The notes: a model not told the origin generated them from the sequence alone. Shown: positions 34,614 through 44,862, counted from the first letter of the stretch. The stretch: 64,000 nucleotides of DNA from CBDBND01 sp965262665 (GCA_965262665.1 OZ253551.1:1-64000); one strand, 5' to 3'. Made by a program: numbers and translations.

Positions 34614-35537
34614 TTACACCTCGGTCACTTCGATCAGTTCTTCATTAGGGCCACGGATGAGGACCAACCGGCCCCAGTCCGTCTGGGTGGGTAGCACATC
34701 CACGGCAAACTCCATTTCGCGGGCATGACGGGTAAGCGTATCCAGGTCACTCCGTTCGAATGAATACAAGCAGATGCCGATGCGGCCGGGGCGCATGCGG
34801 CCGGTCAGCCGTTTGCCGGCGTTGCCAGGATAGTGAACCAGAGCCATCTTCGCACTGGGTTGGTTTTCTTCCACATACATCTGCCAATGGACGCGGGTTT
34901 CAGGCGGGAAGCCGTTGAGCGTGGCAACAGCCCGCGCAATCCTTGGCGACGCTTCACGGTCTAGAGTTTTGGGTATCTGCAACAGATCGCCATAAAACCG
35001 CGCGCTGTCCATCGGCAAAGCACTGACGACGGAGAGGGACGCGATCTCACCATAAGTGCCCTTCGGAAGATCTGGCCGTATGTCACCGCTTGGTCCGTCC
35101 GGCCTAGTCATCAACAGGAGCGAGACCCCGTCCGGTCCGGCGTGCATAGCTTCGATTAGTCCTGAAAATTCATAATTTACCGGGCCGTTGATGAGCGGAT
35201 ACCCCATCGCCTCGAGCGTGCCGACCGCAGCAGGCATATCGCCAGGAATATAAAGGTCGATGGCCTTGGGACCGATATCGAGCGGCAAATCAGGTCCACC
35301 GGGAAGAAGATCGTTCCGCACCACATGCTGGGCGACCAGATCCCACTGGATCAATCGCAGTTTGTCGGCCCGGTAGCCGTCGCGGGACAGAAGAGCGTAT
35401 TGGGCCGAGGCCGCCGCAGGCAGGCCCCATGCCGCGAGTATGTCGTCCGGCATGTCGCCGAAGTCATCCATATCCAAGTCCATGCGGCGATGGAACAACT
35501 CCAAGGCCTTATCGAGGTTACGGACGCCAATGGTCAC
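34614..35537 (-). CDS. VOC-family (glyoxalase/dioxygenase fold) protein, two-domain
   Basis: 307 residues from GTG 35537, beginning VTIGVRNLDKALELFH, the typical VOC first strand. Two tandem VOC modules are visible: residues 1-150 and from about 160 (ASLSVVSALPMDSARFYGDLL). The C-terminus ends with LIRGPNEELIEVTEV, where Glu is the usual last metal ligand. An ATG 20 bases upstream (35557, MTTAP) would join in frame if the G5/C5 run at 35543-35547 had one more base, suggesting a start lost by a one-base contraction. Substrate unknown. Co-transcribed with the SDR gene. Confidence 0.7.
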   Translation of the reverse strand: MTIGVRNLDKALELFHRRMDLDMDDFGDMPDDILAAWGLPAAASAQYALLSRDGYRADKLRLIQWDLVAQHVVRNDLLPGGPDLPLDIGPKAIDLYIPGDMPAAVGTLEAMGYPLINGPVNYEFSGLIEAMHAGPDGVSLLLMTRPDGPSGDIRPDLPKGTYGEIASLSVVSALPMDSARFYGDLLQIPKTLDREASPRIARAVATLNGFPPETRVHWQMYVEENQPSAKMALVHYPGNAGKRLTGRMRPGRIGICLYSFERSDLDTLTRHAREMEFAVDVLPTQTDWGRLVLIRGPNEELIEVTEV

Positions 35538-35632
35538 GGAGCGGGGGCGGTGGTCATAAGGCCTCGGACAGGGGAACGGAGTCCGCCTATCATACCCGCT
35601 GAATGCGGCAGAGCGTCAACGGGGACAGCGTT

Positions 35633-36832
35633 ATGAGGATACTTTTCACGATAGTGTGCCTGCTTTGGCTGGGAGCAGGCGATGCAAAAGCCCAACTGCC
35701 TCAGCGCACCATGGATTACAAAGCCCTTGCCGAGCGCATCGTCGCACAACTGCAATTGGAACCGGGTGAGAAGGTCATGGCCTTGGCCCAACCGGGCATG
35801 TTTGAAGACTTTGTGCCCCACTTCCGCTATGCGGTGATGCAGGCTGGTGCTGTCGACATGGGCGTGATCGATGTGCTCGACCCGCCCTACCCTGCACATT
35901 GGGACCCCGGCGTAATTCGTAAGGGTTACGCCGAGGCAACGGATGCTTATGTGGAGATGCTGGAAGACATCGATGCAGCGGTGATGATGCCGGGCGCCAA
36001 TCCTGCTTTGCCCGCTTACAAAGCCTTGCAAATTCTGTTGCAGGAAAAGGCCGGACCGCGGCGGACCATCCACTTTCATTGGACCGACCCCTACAGCCCG
36101 TCCGGTAACGTCACAGGCCTGACAGGCGTCAATGTGTTGCCGGGCCATCCGCCGCCGCCCATGCAGGTGATCGACACGGTGTACCAAAACGCAGTGCTCA
36201 ATACCGACCTCGACGCCCTGGACAGCCACCAGGACCGCTTCATCGCCGCGTTGCGCAATGGCGAGGTGCATGTGACATCGCCGGCGGGCACGGACATCCG
36301 GTTTCGTGCCGGTGACCGCGACATCATCCAACAAAACGGCGACGCCTCTGCCGCGCGCATGCGCAAGGGTGCGCCCTTCCTCGACCGGGAAGTGGAGATT
36401 CCCGCCGGAGCGGTGCGGGTCGCGCCCATAGAGGAATCCGTGCAAGGGCGCGTGGTTTATCCCTACTCGGCCTGGAACGGCCACAGTGTACGCAATGCCA
36501 CTTTCGTCTATGAGAACGGACGCATCGTCGGCGTCTCTGCTGATGAGGGTGAAGAACACCTGCGTGCAGAGATAGACAACGCCCCGGACGATGCCAAATG
36601 GTTCCGGGAATTCGCCCTTGGCTTTAATCCAATGCTGTCCATGGACGTCACTCAGAGTTGGATCGGTTACTACGGCTACGGCGCCGGCATCGTCCGCCTG
36701 GGTATCGGCAACAACGGCGAGCTTGGCGGGGCGGTGACCGGGCGTTACTTCCGCTGGCGTGACCTGCTGACCGACTGCACCGTCACCGTCGACGGCGAGG
36801 TCTGGCTTAAGAACGGCGTGTTTGTGAGGTGA
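35633..36832 (+). CDS. M29-like aminopeptidase homologue, exported, lacking usual ligands
   Basis: 399 residues from ATG 35633 (GGGGACAG upstream). A signal peptide (MRILFTIVCLLWLGAGDAKA) is present, unlike cytosolic M29 peptidases. The body follows M29: YKALAERIVAQLQLEPGEKV at the start, EVEIPAGAVRVAPIEESVQG in the middle, FALGFNP, and a C-terminal DCTVTVDGEVWLKNGVF. The family's P-x-G-E-V glutamate is replaced by Ala, and the late His-x-Asp motif is not visible. It may therefore be a non-peptidase relative. It is convergent with a cupin gene 6 bp away. Confidence 0.65.
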   Translation: MRILFTIVCLLWLGAGDAKAQLPQRTMDYKALAERIVAQLQLEPGEKVMALAQPGMFEDFVPHFRYAVMQAGAVDMGVIDVLDPPYPAHWDPGVIRKGYAEATDAYVEMLEDIDAAVMMPGANPALPAYKALQILLQEKAGPRRTIHFHWTDPYSPSGNVTGLTGVNVLPGHPPPPMQVIDTVYQNAVLNTDLDALDSHQDRFIAALRNGEVHVTSPAGTDIRFRAGDRDIIQQNGDASAARMRKGAPFLDREVEIPAGAVRVAPIEESVQGRVVYPYSAWNGHSVRNATFVYENGRIVGVSADEGEEHLRAEIDNAPDDAKWFREFALGFNPMLSMDVTQSWIGYYGYGAGIVRLGIGNNGELGGAVTGRYFRWRDLLTDCTVTVDGEVWLKNGVFVR

Positions 36833-36838
36833 GGTCCT

Positions 36839-37339
36839 TCACTCTTCCTTATGGATATCGTCCACCCACAGCACCTCTTCGGGCTCTTCCACGCCCTCGA
36901 TATCCAGGTTGACCACGACTGGGTCCTTGCCCGAGCGCAGCAGCACACATTCCAGTTCTTCATCGTCGCGAGCGTTGATCTCCTGGTGAGGCACGTAAGG
37001 TGGCACATAGATGAAATCACCCGGGTCCGCCTCGGCAGTGAACTCTAACCGCTCGCCCCAACGCATACGCGCCTTGCCCTTGATCACATAGATTACGCTT
37101 TCCACCGGACCGTGATGGTGGGCGCCGGTTTTGGCGCCGGCGTGGATGGTGACAGTGCCGGCCCAGATCTTCTCCGCCCCTTGGCGGGCATGGGTGATGG
37201 CCGCGGCCCGGCTCATACCGGGGGTCTGCGGTGTGTTGGAATCGAGTTGGTGGGCCTTGATGACGGCGACACCATGGGTACGCCAGTCAGGCGTTTCTGT
37301 TGGCGATTGTTCGGCAGGTTCGGTGGCCATGGTCGCCAT
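36839..37339 (-). CDS. Cupin-domain protein
   Basis: 166 residues from ATG 37339 (MATMATEPAEQ). A single cupin barrel: TIHAGAKTGAHHHGPVESVIYVIKG gives the first motif (H-x-H and Glu) and DFIYVPPYVPHQEINA the second, with its His. It is a metal-binding small-molecule or sensor domain, function unknown. The divergent M20 peptidase starts 91 bp away, so the two probably share a regulatory region. It ends in an acidic EPEEVLWVDD tail. Confidence 0.85.
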   Translation of the reverse strand: MATMATEPAEQSPTETPDWRTHGVAVIKAHQLDSNTPQTPGMSRAAAITHARQGAEKIWAGTVTIHAGAKTGAHHHGPVESVIYVIKGKARMRWGERLEFTAEADPGDFIYVPPYVPHQEINARDDEELECVLLRSGKDPVVVNLDIEGVEEPEEVLWVDDIHKEE

Positions 37340-37430
37340 CCTCTCAGTTCTCAAGGAGGTCTTTGGTGGATTGCCTTCACTCGGTAGAATACGCCTGACA
37401 CTTGCCCGCTACAAATCCATGGAGGACGCC

Positions 37431-38894
37431 ATGACCCCCCGGCACATCCTAACCCTGATGATTGCCCTTTCCCTGGCCGCACCGGCCTTGGCCGCCGATG
37501 TGGGGCAGATGAAACGGGATGCCTGGTCGTGGCTGGACAGCCAAAAGACCACGCTCGAGACCGCCAACCAGCACATCTGGTCCTACGCGGAAACCTCTCT
37601 GGAGGAAACGAAGTCCTCCAAGGAATTGCAGGACATGCTGGCCGCCGCCGGATTTGAGATAGACTCCGGTGTCGCTGGTATGCCGACGGCCTTCGTTGCC
37701 ACCTATGGCAACGGCAGCCCTATGATCGGTATCCTCGCCGAATTCGACGCTCTGCCTGGTGTGTCTCAGGCAGCCTCCGCGACACCGCAGTCAGGTCCCA
37801 ATCCCCTGGCCGGCCACGCCTGCGGTCATTCCATCTTCGGCGTGGGCTCCACTGGTGCAGCGCTTGCGATCAAGGAGCTGATTGTCTCTGGGGATTTACA
37901 AGGCACCATCAAGCTCTACAGCACGCCCGCGGAAGAGACCGGCATCGGTAAGGTCTACATGCTACGCGAGGGATACTTCAGAGACGACGACGTGATTTTG
38001 AACTGGCATGCCGGAGACCGGACGAGCGCATCGTTTGGCAACACCAAAGCCATCGCCAATGTGAAGTTTAAATTCACTGGCGCGGCGGCCCATGCCTCTG
38101 CCATGCCGTGGTCCGGCCGCTCGGCTCTGGACGGCGTTGAGCTGATGAACGCCGGTGTGAATTTTATGCGCGAACACGTCAAACCAGATGCGCGCATCCA
38201 TTACGTCATCACCAAAGGCGGCGGCCAGCCCAACGTCGTGCCGCCGGAAGCAGAGGTCTGGTATTACATCCGCGCCGACAAGTTCACCGACGTTGTCGCC
38301 TACTATGAATGGATCCAGGAAATCGCAAGGGCAGCGGCGATGATGAGCCGCACCACGTTGGAAGAAATCGAGGTGCAGTCGGAACTTCATGAGATGGTTC
38401 CCGTTCGCACCCTGGCAGAAGCCACCCACAAGAACCTCACCGCCATCGGTCCGCCGGTGTGGGAGGAAACGGAAGTGGCCTTCGCCCGCACCACCCAGAT
38501 GGAATTCCAGGACCCCTTCGGCCGCACCATCACCGACGAAACCCCAGCGTTAGCCACCATCGTTGAACCGCTGCCCGACGAAGCGACACCGGCGCGGGCG
38601 TCGACGGACGTGGGCGATATTTCGTGGTATGTCCCCGTCGGTGGATTGCGGGTGGCCTGTTATGGTTACGGTCTGCCCATTCACTCATGGATGGTGGTGG
38701 CGGCCACGGGCACGTCCATCGGCACCAAGGCGCTGGTGACCGCGGCCAAAACCATGGCGGCAACGGCCATCGATCTCTACACCGATCCGGAGCTGATGGA
38801 ACGGGTCAAGGCTGACTGGCGCGAAAGCCGCGGCGACGCCCCGTTCCAAACCATCATTCCCGAAGGACAGAGCGCACCGCTGACTGTGAAGTAG
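37431..38894 (+). CDS. M20-family amidohydrolase, exported (AbgB-like)
   Basis: 487 residues from ATG 37431, with GGAGGA 7 bp upstream. Signal peptide ILTLMIALSLAAPALAA. The M20 core has GILAEFDALPG, GHACGHSIFGVGS (Asp/His metal ligands and catalytic region), PAEETGIGKVYM (Glu pair) and a lid domain with AAAHASAMPWSGRSALDG. Relationship to AbgB/HmrA-type aminoacyl-glutamate or amide hydrolases is suggested by the LNWHAGD and HAS motifs. It probably hydrolyses an N-acyl or peptide-like nutrient in the periplasm. The frame is open 100 codons upstream but overlaps the cupin gene there. Confidence 0.85.
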   Translation: MTPRHILTLMIALSLAAPALAADVGQMKRDAWSWLDSQKTTLETANQHIWSYAETSLEETKSSKELQDMLAAAGFEIDSGVAGMPTAFVATYGNGSPMIGILAEFDALPGVSQAASATPQSGPNPLAGHACGHSIFGVGSTGAALAIKELIVSGDLQGTIKLYSTPAEETGIGKVYMLREGYFRDDDVILNWHAGDRTSASFGNTKAIANVKFKFTGAAAHASAMPWSGRSALDGVELMNAGVNFMREHVKPDARIHYVITKGGGQPNVVPPEAEVWYYIRADKFTDVVAYYEWIQEIARAAAMMSRTTLEEIEVQSELHEMVPVRTLAEATHKNLTAIGPPVWEETEVAFARTTQMEFQDPFGRTITDETPALATIVEPLPDEATPARASTDVGDISWYVPVGGLRVACYGYGLPIHSWMVVAATGTSIGTKALVTAAKTMAATAIDLYTDPELMERVKADWRESRGDAPFQTIIPEGQSAPLTVK

Positions 38895-38903
38895 GATTTT
38901 AGC

Positions 38904-39371
38904 CTAAGCCGCGCGCTCCGTCTCGATGGGCAGTTGCGTCGTGTATTTAATCTCTTCCATAGCGAAGGACGACGACACATCGTGCAGCGGCACCTTTTTG
39001 ATCAGGGTCTTGTAGAACCGGTCATAGGCATCGGTGTCGCGGACAACCACACGCAACAGGTAATCGATATCCCCGGCCATGCGGTAGACCTCGACCACTT
39101 CCGGCATGTCTTTGACTGCGGCTGAGAACTTATTGAGCCACACGTCGTCGTGCTGCTTGGTCCGTAATTGAACGAAGACGGTCAGACCCAAATTTAGTTT
39201 TTTGCTGTTGAGCAGCGCGACCCGGCTTTTGATGATGCCGGCCGCTTCCATTTTTTGGATGCGCTTCCAGCAGGGCGTTTGCGACAGGCCCACCCGTTGC
39301 GCGATGTCGGCGATGGCCAAAGACGCATCGGCTTGAAGCAGGGCCAGGATCTTGCGGTCGATGGGGTCCAT
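38904..39371 (-). CDS. Lrp/AsnC-family regulator
   Basis: 155 residues, the usual size. HTH domain MDPIDRKILALLQADASLAIADIAQRVGLSQTPCWKRIQKM at the N-terminus, followed by a RAM ligand-binding domain (VEVYRMAGDIDYLLRVVVRD). It responds to amino acids and regulates metabolism or transport genes. It is convergent with the M20 peptidase gene (9 bp) and divergent from cysE, so it may control either. The intergenic region to cysE (39372-39613) should hold its promoter. Confidence 0.9.
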   Translation of the reverse strand: MDPIDRKILALLQADASLAIADIAQRVGLSQTPCWKRIQKMEAAGIIKSRVALLNSKKLNLGLTVFVQLRTKQHDDVWLNKFSAAVKDMPEVVEVYRMAGDIDYLLRVVVRDTDAYDRFYKTLIKKVPLHDVSSSFAMEEIKYTTQLPIETERAA

Positions 39372-39613
39372 GAAGTGGTCCTTTAAGGGTTGTCCGATTG
39401 GAACGTGGTTCGTTTAGGTCACTTGAAATGTGCTGAATGGCCCGCTGAGCCGCGTTCATAGAAGAATATTTTCCTATTTTGCAATCAAATTCTCGCGATC
39501 AATAGAAATTTCTTCTAATTCCGTGTTAAAAGACGTCCTGTACAGCTTGCGGATTTGGCTCCCACCCCTTAAGTCATGCCGCTCCAACAGTTTGATTTTT
39601 TTATGGAAGCCCG
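39372..39613. other. Divergent promoter region, lrp-like regulator / cysE
   Basis: 242 bp without a credible gene. AT-rich around 39460-39540 (AGAATATTTTCC, AAATTTCTTCTAATTCC), consistent with promoters in both directions, but no specific operator was identified. Confidence 0.4.
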
Positions 39614-40330
39614 ATGAGCACTTTGATCGATACCCTAAGATCCATTCAGAAGCGCGACCCAGCGGCACGGTCCCTGTTGGAGATCGCCCTGCTGTATTCT
39701 GGCCTCAGAGTGCTCTTCTTCCACCGCATCGCCCATTGGCTGTGGCAGCACAATTTTAAATTTCTCGCCCGCTTCATCCAGGAAGTCGGACGCTTGTTGA
39801 CCCTGATAGAGATTCATCCTGCTGCCGTCATCGGCAAGCGCCTGTTCATCGATCACGGTGTCGGAGTGGTCATCGGCGAGTCTGCGGAAATCGGCGACGA
39901 TGTCACCATTTACCAAGGCGCTACCCTAGGCGGCATCGCCCCCGACCAAGGCGAATGCGGCAAGCGCCACCCGACCCTCAGGGATGGATCGGTGATCGGG
40001 TCCGGCGCCCAGGTGCTTGGCCCGGTGACCATCGGTGAGCATGCCCGTGTCGGCGCCAATGCGGTGGTGATCAAAGATGTTGCTCCTAGCGTGACTGTTG
40101 TTGGCATTCCCGCTAGGCCCATCACACCCCATAAGTCCGTGGGTAAGGACGATTTTGCACCCTATGGCATCACACGGAGCGAGCTGCCTGATCCCACGGC
40201 AAAGGTGATTGAAGAGTTGATGGCCGAAATTGAGTCTTTGCGCGTTCGGCTGACTGGTATGGAAGCGGAAGACGACCCAACTCTACCTCCGAAAACTGTA
40301 TCTGGCGCCAAGTCCACCAGGCTGCGCTAG
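39614..40330 (+). CDS. cysE: Serine O-acetyltransferase
   Basis: 238 residues. Left-handed beta-helix of hexapeptide repeats (IHPAAVIGKRLFIDHGVGVVIGESAEIGDDVTIY) with catalytic His in DHGVGVVIGE and in GKRHPTLRDG, then GAQVLGPVTIGEHARVGANAVV. The N-terminal helix region is short, as in the EpsC/cysteine-operon type. It acetylates serine with acetyl-CoA, first step of cysteine synthesis, in the cytosol. ATG follows a GGAAGCCCG stretch. C-terminal residues beyond the helix (ITRSELPDPTAKVIEELMAEIESL) form a coiled tail. No cysK is adjacent. Confidence 0.92.
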   Translation: MSTLIDTLRSIQKRDPAARSLLEIALLYSGLRVLFFHRIAHWLWQHNFKFLARFIQEVGRLLTLIEIHPAAVIGKRLFIDHGVGVVIGESAEIGDDVTIYQGATLGGIAPDQGECGKRHPTLRDGSVIGSGAQVLGPVTIGEHARVGANAVVIKDVAPSVTVVGIPARPITPHKSVGKDDFAPYGITRSELPDPTAKVIEELMAEIESLRVRLTGMEAEDDPTLPPKTVSGAKSTRLR

Positions 40331-40425
40331 TCTCTCTGCGCTTCTCGCTCAATCCTGTCTGCTTTGTGCTTGCCTCAGCGCTAGCCTGGCCCTAAGTCGG
40401 GGAGACTTGTTATGTCTGCAGGGCC

Positions 40426-40515
40426 ATGACTTTACTCATTGAAGCCGTTGTCTTTTTGACTGCCGCCGTCCTGGTGGTGCCGTTGTTCCGCCGCTTTGGA
40501 CTAGGTGCCATCCTA
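40426..40515 (+). pseudogene. Kef-type cation:proton antiporter, 30-codon 5' fragment
   Basis: ATG 40426 begins MTLLIEAVVFLTAAVLVVPLF, then RRFGLGAIL, the first helix and conserved loop of monovalent cation:proton antiporter-2 (KefB/KefC) proteins, cut at a TA dinucleotide (40514-40515) by an IS630 end. No further kef sequence is seen on the far side of the segment. Confidence 0.75.
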
Positions 40516-40543
40516 GAGCATTTCCGATTTATTCTGACGCATA
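40516..40543 (+). repeat. IS630 (subgroup B) terminal repeat, left
   Basis: GAGCATTTCCGATTTATTCT plus GACGCATA; an identical inverted copy ends at 44862. TA (40514-40515) flanks it, as expected for IS630 insertions. The two copies face inwards and delimit 4347 bp. Confidence 0.85.
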
Positions 40544-41125
40544 GCCGTCAGCAACCAAGAAGTTCCTGCAGTGCTCGTGATTGAAGAGGCCGCAGACGTT
40601 ACCGGCGGCTTTCCACAGATCATCGATGGTGCGGGGTTTTAAGCGCTTCATGTGAGCTTTGAACTTTGAAAATGCGAGCTCGATCGGGTTGAAGTCCGGC
40701 GCATAGGGCGGCAGGAACAAAAGCCATGCGCCCCGCTTTTCAACCGCCCGCCTGGCACCGTCGCGTTTGTCGGCCGGCAGATTGCCGGGGACAACAACAG
40801 CGCCTTTTTGAAGGGTCGGGGCGCGTTGCGTTTTGATGTACTGCTCGAATGCATCACCGTCCATGGCGCCCTCGATCACCCAGGGCGCGGTCAGGCCGTC
40901 ACCGCGCAATCCGGCAATGAAGGTCATGGTTTTCCAATGACCATGGGGAATGGCGGCAACCATCCGCTGGCCGCTGGGACAGCGCCCCCGCAGGCGCGCC
41001 ATTTTGGTATTGATACTTGTTTCGTCAAGGAACACGATCCTGCCGACCCGCTCGGGATGGGCCGGGAGCCGGGCCTGACGTTGCACTACCGGGACAACCC
41101 GCAACAACGCCTTCGGCATCACATA
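40529..41125 (-). pseudogene. IS630-family (subgroup B) transposase, 5' truncated
   Basis: The minus-strand frame to 40529 contains the DDE core: RIVFLDETSINTKMARLRG, GDAFEQYIKTQRAP, VVVPGNLPADKRDG and LFLPPYAPDFNPIELAFSK (Asn-Pro-Ile-Glu). The N-terminal HTH part is missing; homology fades near 41125. After that the sequence changes to two imperfect 23-bp repeats (AATGGACTGGTTTTACGCC and AACTGGACTGATTTTGCTCC), which look like ends of another, unidentified element. The frame's 40 further upstream codons are not transposase. Confidence 0.8.
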
Positions 41126-41208
41126 AAATGGACTGGTTTTACGCCGCCCAACTGGACTGATTTTGCTCCGCCGTTGACACGGATAGACCAGCGCAACTGG
41201 TCGAATTG

Positions 41209-41729
41209 GCGCTGGCATCTTGATGAGGTATTTGTCCGCATCAACGGCGAGATACATTATCTATGGCGTGCCGTTGACCATGAAGGCGAAGTTCTTGAGG
41301 TCTTGGCCACGAAACGGCGGGACCGCGAAGCTGCGCTTAAGTTTCTGAAGCAGGTTATGAAGCGTCATGGCCGGCCGGCCACGATCGTCACGGACAGGTT
41401 ACAGTCATACCGGGCAGCGATGAAGGTGATCGGTAATGCTGCCGCCCAGACCTGCGGTCGTTGGCTCAACAACCGCGCGGAAAACTCGCATCAACCCTTC
41501 CGACGACGGGAAGGGGCAATGGCTCGGTTCAGAGACATCAAGACCCTGCAGAAATTCGCCTCCGTCCATGCCTCGATCTACAACCATTTCAACCACCAAC
41601 GCCATCTCAACCGCCGCGATACTTTCAAACAAGCCCGAGCCACCGCCTTGGACGAATGGCGTCAACTTGCTGCCTGAGAGTCCTCTATTATGGCTTCTTC
41701 TGCTCCGGGCCAGTTAGTCTGATAATGCC
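41209..41729 (+). mobile_element. IS6-family element, 5' truncated
   Basis: Starts abruptly inside the transposase at WHLDEVFVRINGEIHYLWRA and runs through VDHEGEVLEVLATKRRD and AENSHQPFRRREGAM to the stop at 41677, then the right terminal repeat ending GGCCAGTTAGTCTGATAATGCC at 41729. About 80 N-terminal codons and the left repeat are missing. All three DDE residues are retained. Confidence 0.85.
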
Positions 41730-41751
41730 ATAGAAATCAGGTCTGTTCGCA

Positions 41752-44700
41752 TCATCGCCGAGAAATGGTGAGCTTGTAGGGTCCAGTTTCTAAGCTAAAT
41801 CCCGTCGACCAGCTTTTAAGTCCCCCGATAACTACAATGTAGTCGTTATGACCGGGTTCCACTTCAAGTCCTTGTATGCCGTTTGGTACGGCTACCTCGA
41901 AAAATTTATAGCCGCTGTTGAGTCTCCTAAATATTTCACCTCCATCCGGCGAATATTTATAAACTTGGAGTTGAATGTCTGTGTCGCTAAAAAAGGTATA
42001 CTCTAATTTCGCGAAAATATCGTATCTCTGCCCGTCCTCCAATCTTATTTTGTAAAAGTCGTGGTCTCCGACAAAGTCGATGGATCTGATAACGGATGTA
42101 TTGTTACTGTCCAACGTAGCAATCGTATATGGTGTGCCTTCGACATCGTCGTTGGTCGGCTCGGCCAGATTAAGGGAAAGAACATACTCCCCAATCGGTT
42201 CGTCGCCGTAAGAGGCCACCTGAGCAATGTAGATGCCAGTTGCGTTTGGGGTGTAATCCAGCGACGCACCTTGCCGGTCGCTGCCATCCCTTTGATCCAG
42301 ATAAGTACCCTGTTCATCGCGAAGGACCAAATGCGGATCAATGAGTTCGTCCTCACCATCCAACCCCTTGAGTTCCAGTCTGTAGGTGTAGCCTTCCGTC
42401 AAGGCAATCTTGTAGGCGTCTTTATCTCCTGAGGTCTCAAGAGTCCCTGTAACAAATCCCGCTAGGGGAACAAAGGTGTTCGTTGTCGTGCTTGGCGGCA
42501 TCTCAACGCCGGTAAAGTCTGTTGCAGGCGCGTTTGTCGCGTTGTCCAATTCGCGGAAAGTCGCGCGGTAACGTCCGGTTGCCCCATTGAAGCCCTTAAC
42601 CTCCAGCCAATAATCCGAATCAAAATCAAAAAGAGGATCGAATATAAGTCTAGGGTTCCTCCCACCGGCGTTATCGTCTCTGATCCCAAGCATTTGGCCG
42701 TTCTCACCGCGCACGACAAGGACCGGGTCCGAAAGTGCAGCATCACCCAGACCTACAGTATCGACTTCAAGGGCATAGATCGTGTCGCTCCCGGCATGAT
42801 TAAAGCTGAACCAGTCGGTATCGTTGGTATAGGCGATTTCGCCGATGAAAGACTGACCGACCGCAAGGCTGGCGGTACTGTCCGTATTCCCGGCGATATC
42901 GCTAACTTCAGCCACCGCCTGGCCCGGCTCTGAGAGTTGCGTGACCGACACCGTATAGGCTCCGGTTGGATTGGTACCGAAGGACCTTACGTCCAGCCAG
43001 AAATCCCCGGAAACGGATGGCGTATAGACTATGCGGGGGTTAGATTCACCGCCGCTGTCATCGTCTTGGTCCAGGTATACATTGTCTGCGTCTCTAAGAA
43101 CGAGAAACGGGTCCTCTAAGGCGTTTGTATCTGCTCCGTCACGGCCCCCGTGACCGTAAACTCGTATTGCGCACCGGAAACCAGTTTAACCCTGAAAAAA
43201 TCCCTATCCGCCGCGCTATCCAATGTACCGGTGGCGGAACCATCGATAGGAACGAAGCCTTCGCTCTCCAGATTATGTGGTAAATCTTCCTCCCCTTCCG
43301 ATACGGCAGGTTCGGATTCCTCGTCTTCGACCTCGTCCATGGCCGAAAGATCTGTAACGGAGAGCTGGTAGGACCCCATGGCTCCCTGGTCACCTCTCAC
43401 GGTGATCCAATAGGCACCGGAATAATGGGGTGTAAAGGCAATGTGTGCCTTATCCGTATCCACGTTGGCCAAGAAGGGGTCGGGGGTAAGGCGATACAGG
43501 AAAAAGTGGGTATAGTGGAGCTGGACCGAAAGACTGGTCAGCGGAGTCCCATCTTCTCCAGGTGTTAGCTCGATCAGATAGCTTTGGCCGGGGGTGAGAT
43601 TAACCTCGAACCAGTCTTCGTCGTCCGCAAAATCGATGTTGCCGGCAATGGTCTCACCGGGAGCGATCAGCGCTCCTGTTCGGGCGTGCCCGTCGAAGTC
43701 ATCGACATAGGTTTTGCTGATGCGCTTAGGTGGTCCATAAAGAAACCGAACACCGGCGATGTCATCTTCTGTTACGCCTCCCAATTCAAACAGATAGTTA
43801 ACACGATTGGACACCCCAAAAATACTGCGGACCACTTGTTCGCCACGTAGACCGAGATTGTGTCCAATTATCGCAAGCATCTCGTCCAAAAAGTCTTTAT
43901 CGAAGGCCTTAATTTCTCCGTACGTATCGCCGTTGAAAGAAACGATGTTGTTATTATGGGCTGTAGAGTTTGAAGGGGTGTCTACGATCCTATACGCCCC
44001 CCTCAGACCCCATCTTCCCATTCCAACGCGATAGTTTACAACCGGCGTGTCGGGAGGAAGCTCCACAAAGGTCACATCCGCCGCCTGCGACCATATGTCG
44101 TAAGCACGACGGATATATCCCTTCAAGCGGTCGGGGATATCCTCTGCTAAACAGGGAGCCTCTCGGTAACCATAAATGCAGGGTCTACTGGTGCTTACTT
44201 CCGGATCATAGAAACTCCATGTGATCTCAGCGCCGGTGCCCAGTTCTGGGTCGCCATGCTTGGGATTACCGGGGTAGGTATTAAAACTCGGCCGCTCCCG
44301 CTGGCGAACTTCTGCATCTCCTGCTGGATTGATCGAAGACGTTGACGCAAGATCGTTGGTAGCCTCTCGCTGCGCCTGTCTCTGGCTCTGCCACGGCCCC
44401 AGCCGGCATTTGGTGGTCAAATCCACTGTTGTGTCCCCAGGACCGCCAACCGTGTACTGCAGGCGCCCGGTAAACCCGCTTTCAGCGACAAGGTTGAAGG
44501 TGTCCGTCTCGAGATTAGTGGCACTTACTTCCGCCAGGATCTCGCCCACATCAACGGTGACCATCCCGCCCTCTAGGATCACGGGACTGGTCCACTGACC
44601 GAGATTGACACCCGTATCCCCCGCATAAACCTGAATAGACATGGGCTCCGATGCGCTGTAACTCCGCTCGATGATGATCTGCCCCCCGTGGAAGGGTACC

Positions 44701-44834
44701 GATGCACCGGACCGCACCCCGGGAACCGTCGCACTCCCACGGACCGTGGCCACTGAACAGGACGACCAGTTGGACAACACCCGCTGTTGCGGGTCCCACA
44801 CGAAGTGTTGGGCAAAGCCAGGGAATGTGGACGA
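41752..44834 (-). pseudogene. Secreted PPC-repeat protein with degenerate metzincin domain, frameshifted
   Basis: From the IS630 end at 44834 the frame encodes about 240 residues of a domain with metzincin layout (RAYDIWSQAADVTFVELPPD; VTEDDIAGVRFLYGPP) but the zinc motif reads LAIIGHNLGLRGE where HExxHxxGxxH is expected. Several PPC (pre-peptidase C-terminal) beta-sandwich repeats follow, each with a DEDWFEVNL- or DRDFFRVKL-like core. A frameshift near 43136-43141 (one G short) splits it into frames ending 43116 and 41752; restored, it continues GADTNALEDPFLVLRDAD. The N-terminus, probably with the signal peptide, was removed by the IS630 end. Likely extracellular, catalytically inactive. 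Confidence 0.7.
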
Positions 44835-44862
44835 TATGCGTCAGAATAAATCGGAAATGCTC
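44835..44862 (-). repeat. IS630 (subgroup B) terminal repeat, right
   Basis: Exact reverse complement of 40516-40543, followed by TA (44863-44864). It directly truncates the 5' end of the PPC-repeat gene. Confidence 0.85.

Noticed and set aside
35534..36559. 341-codon minus-strand frame opposite the M29-like gene
   Set aside because: Long but antisense to a gene with a clear leader and family motifs; composition His/Arg/Val-rich as in a mirror frame.
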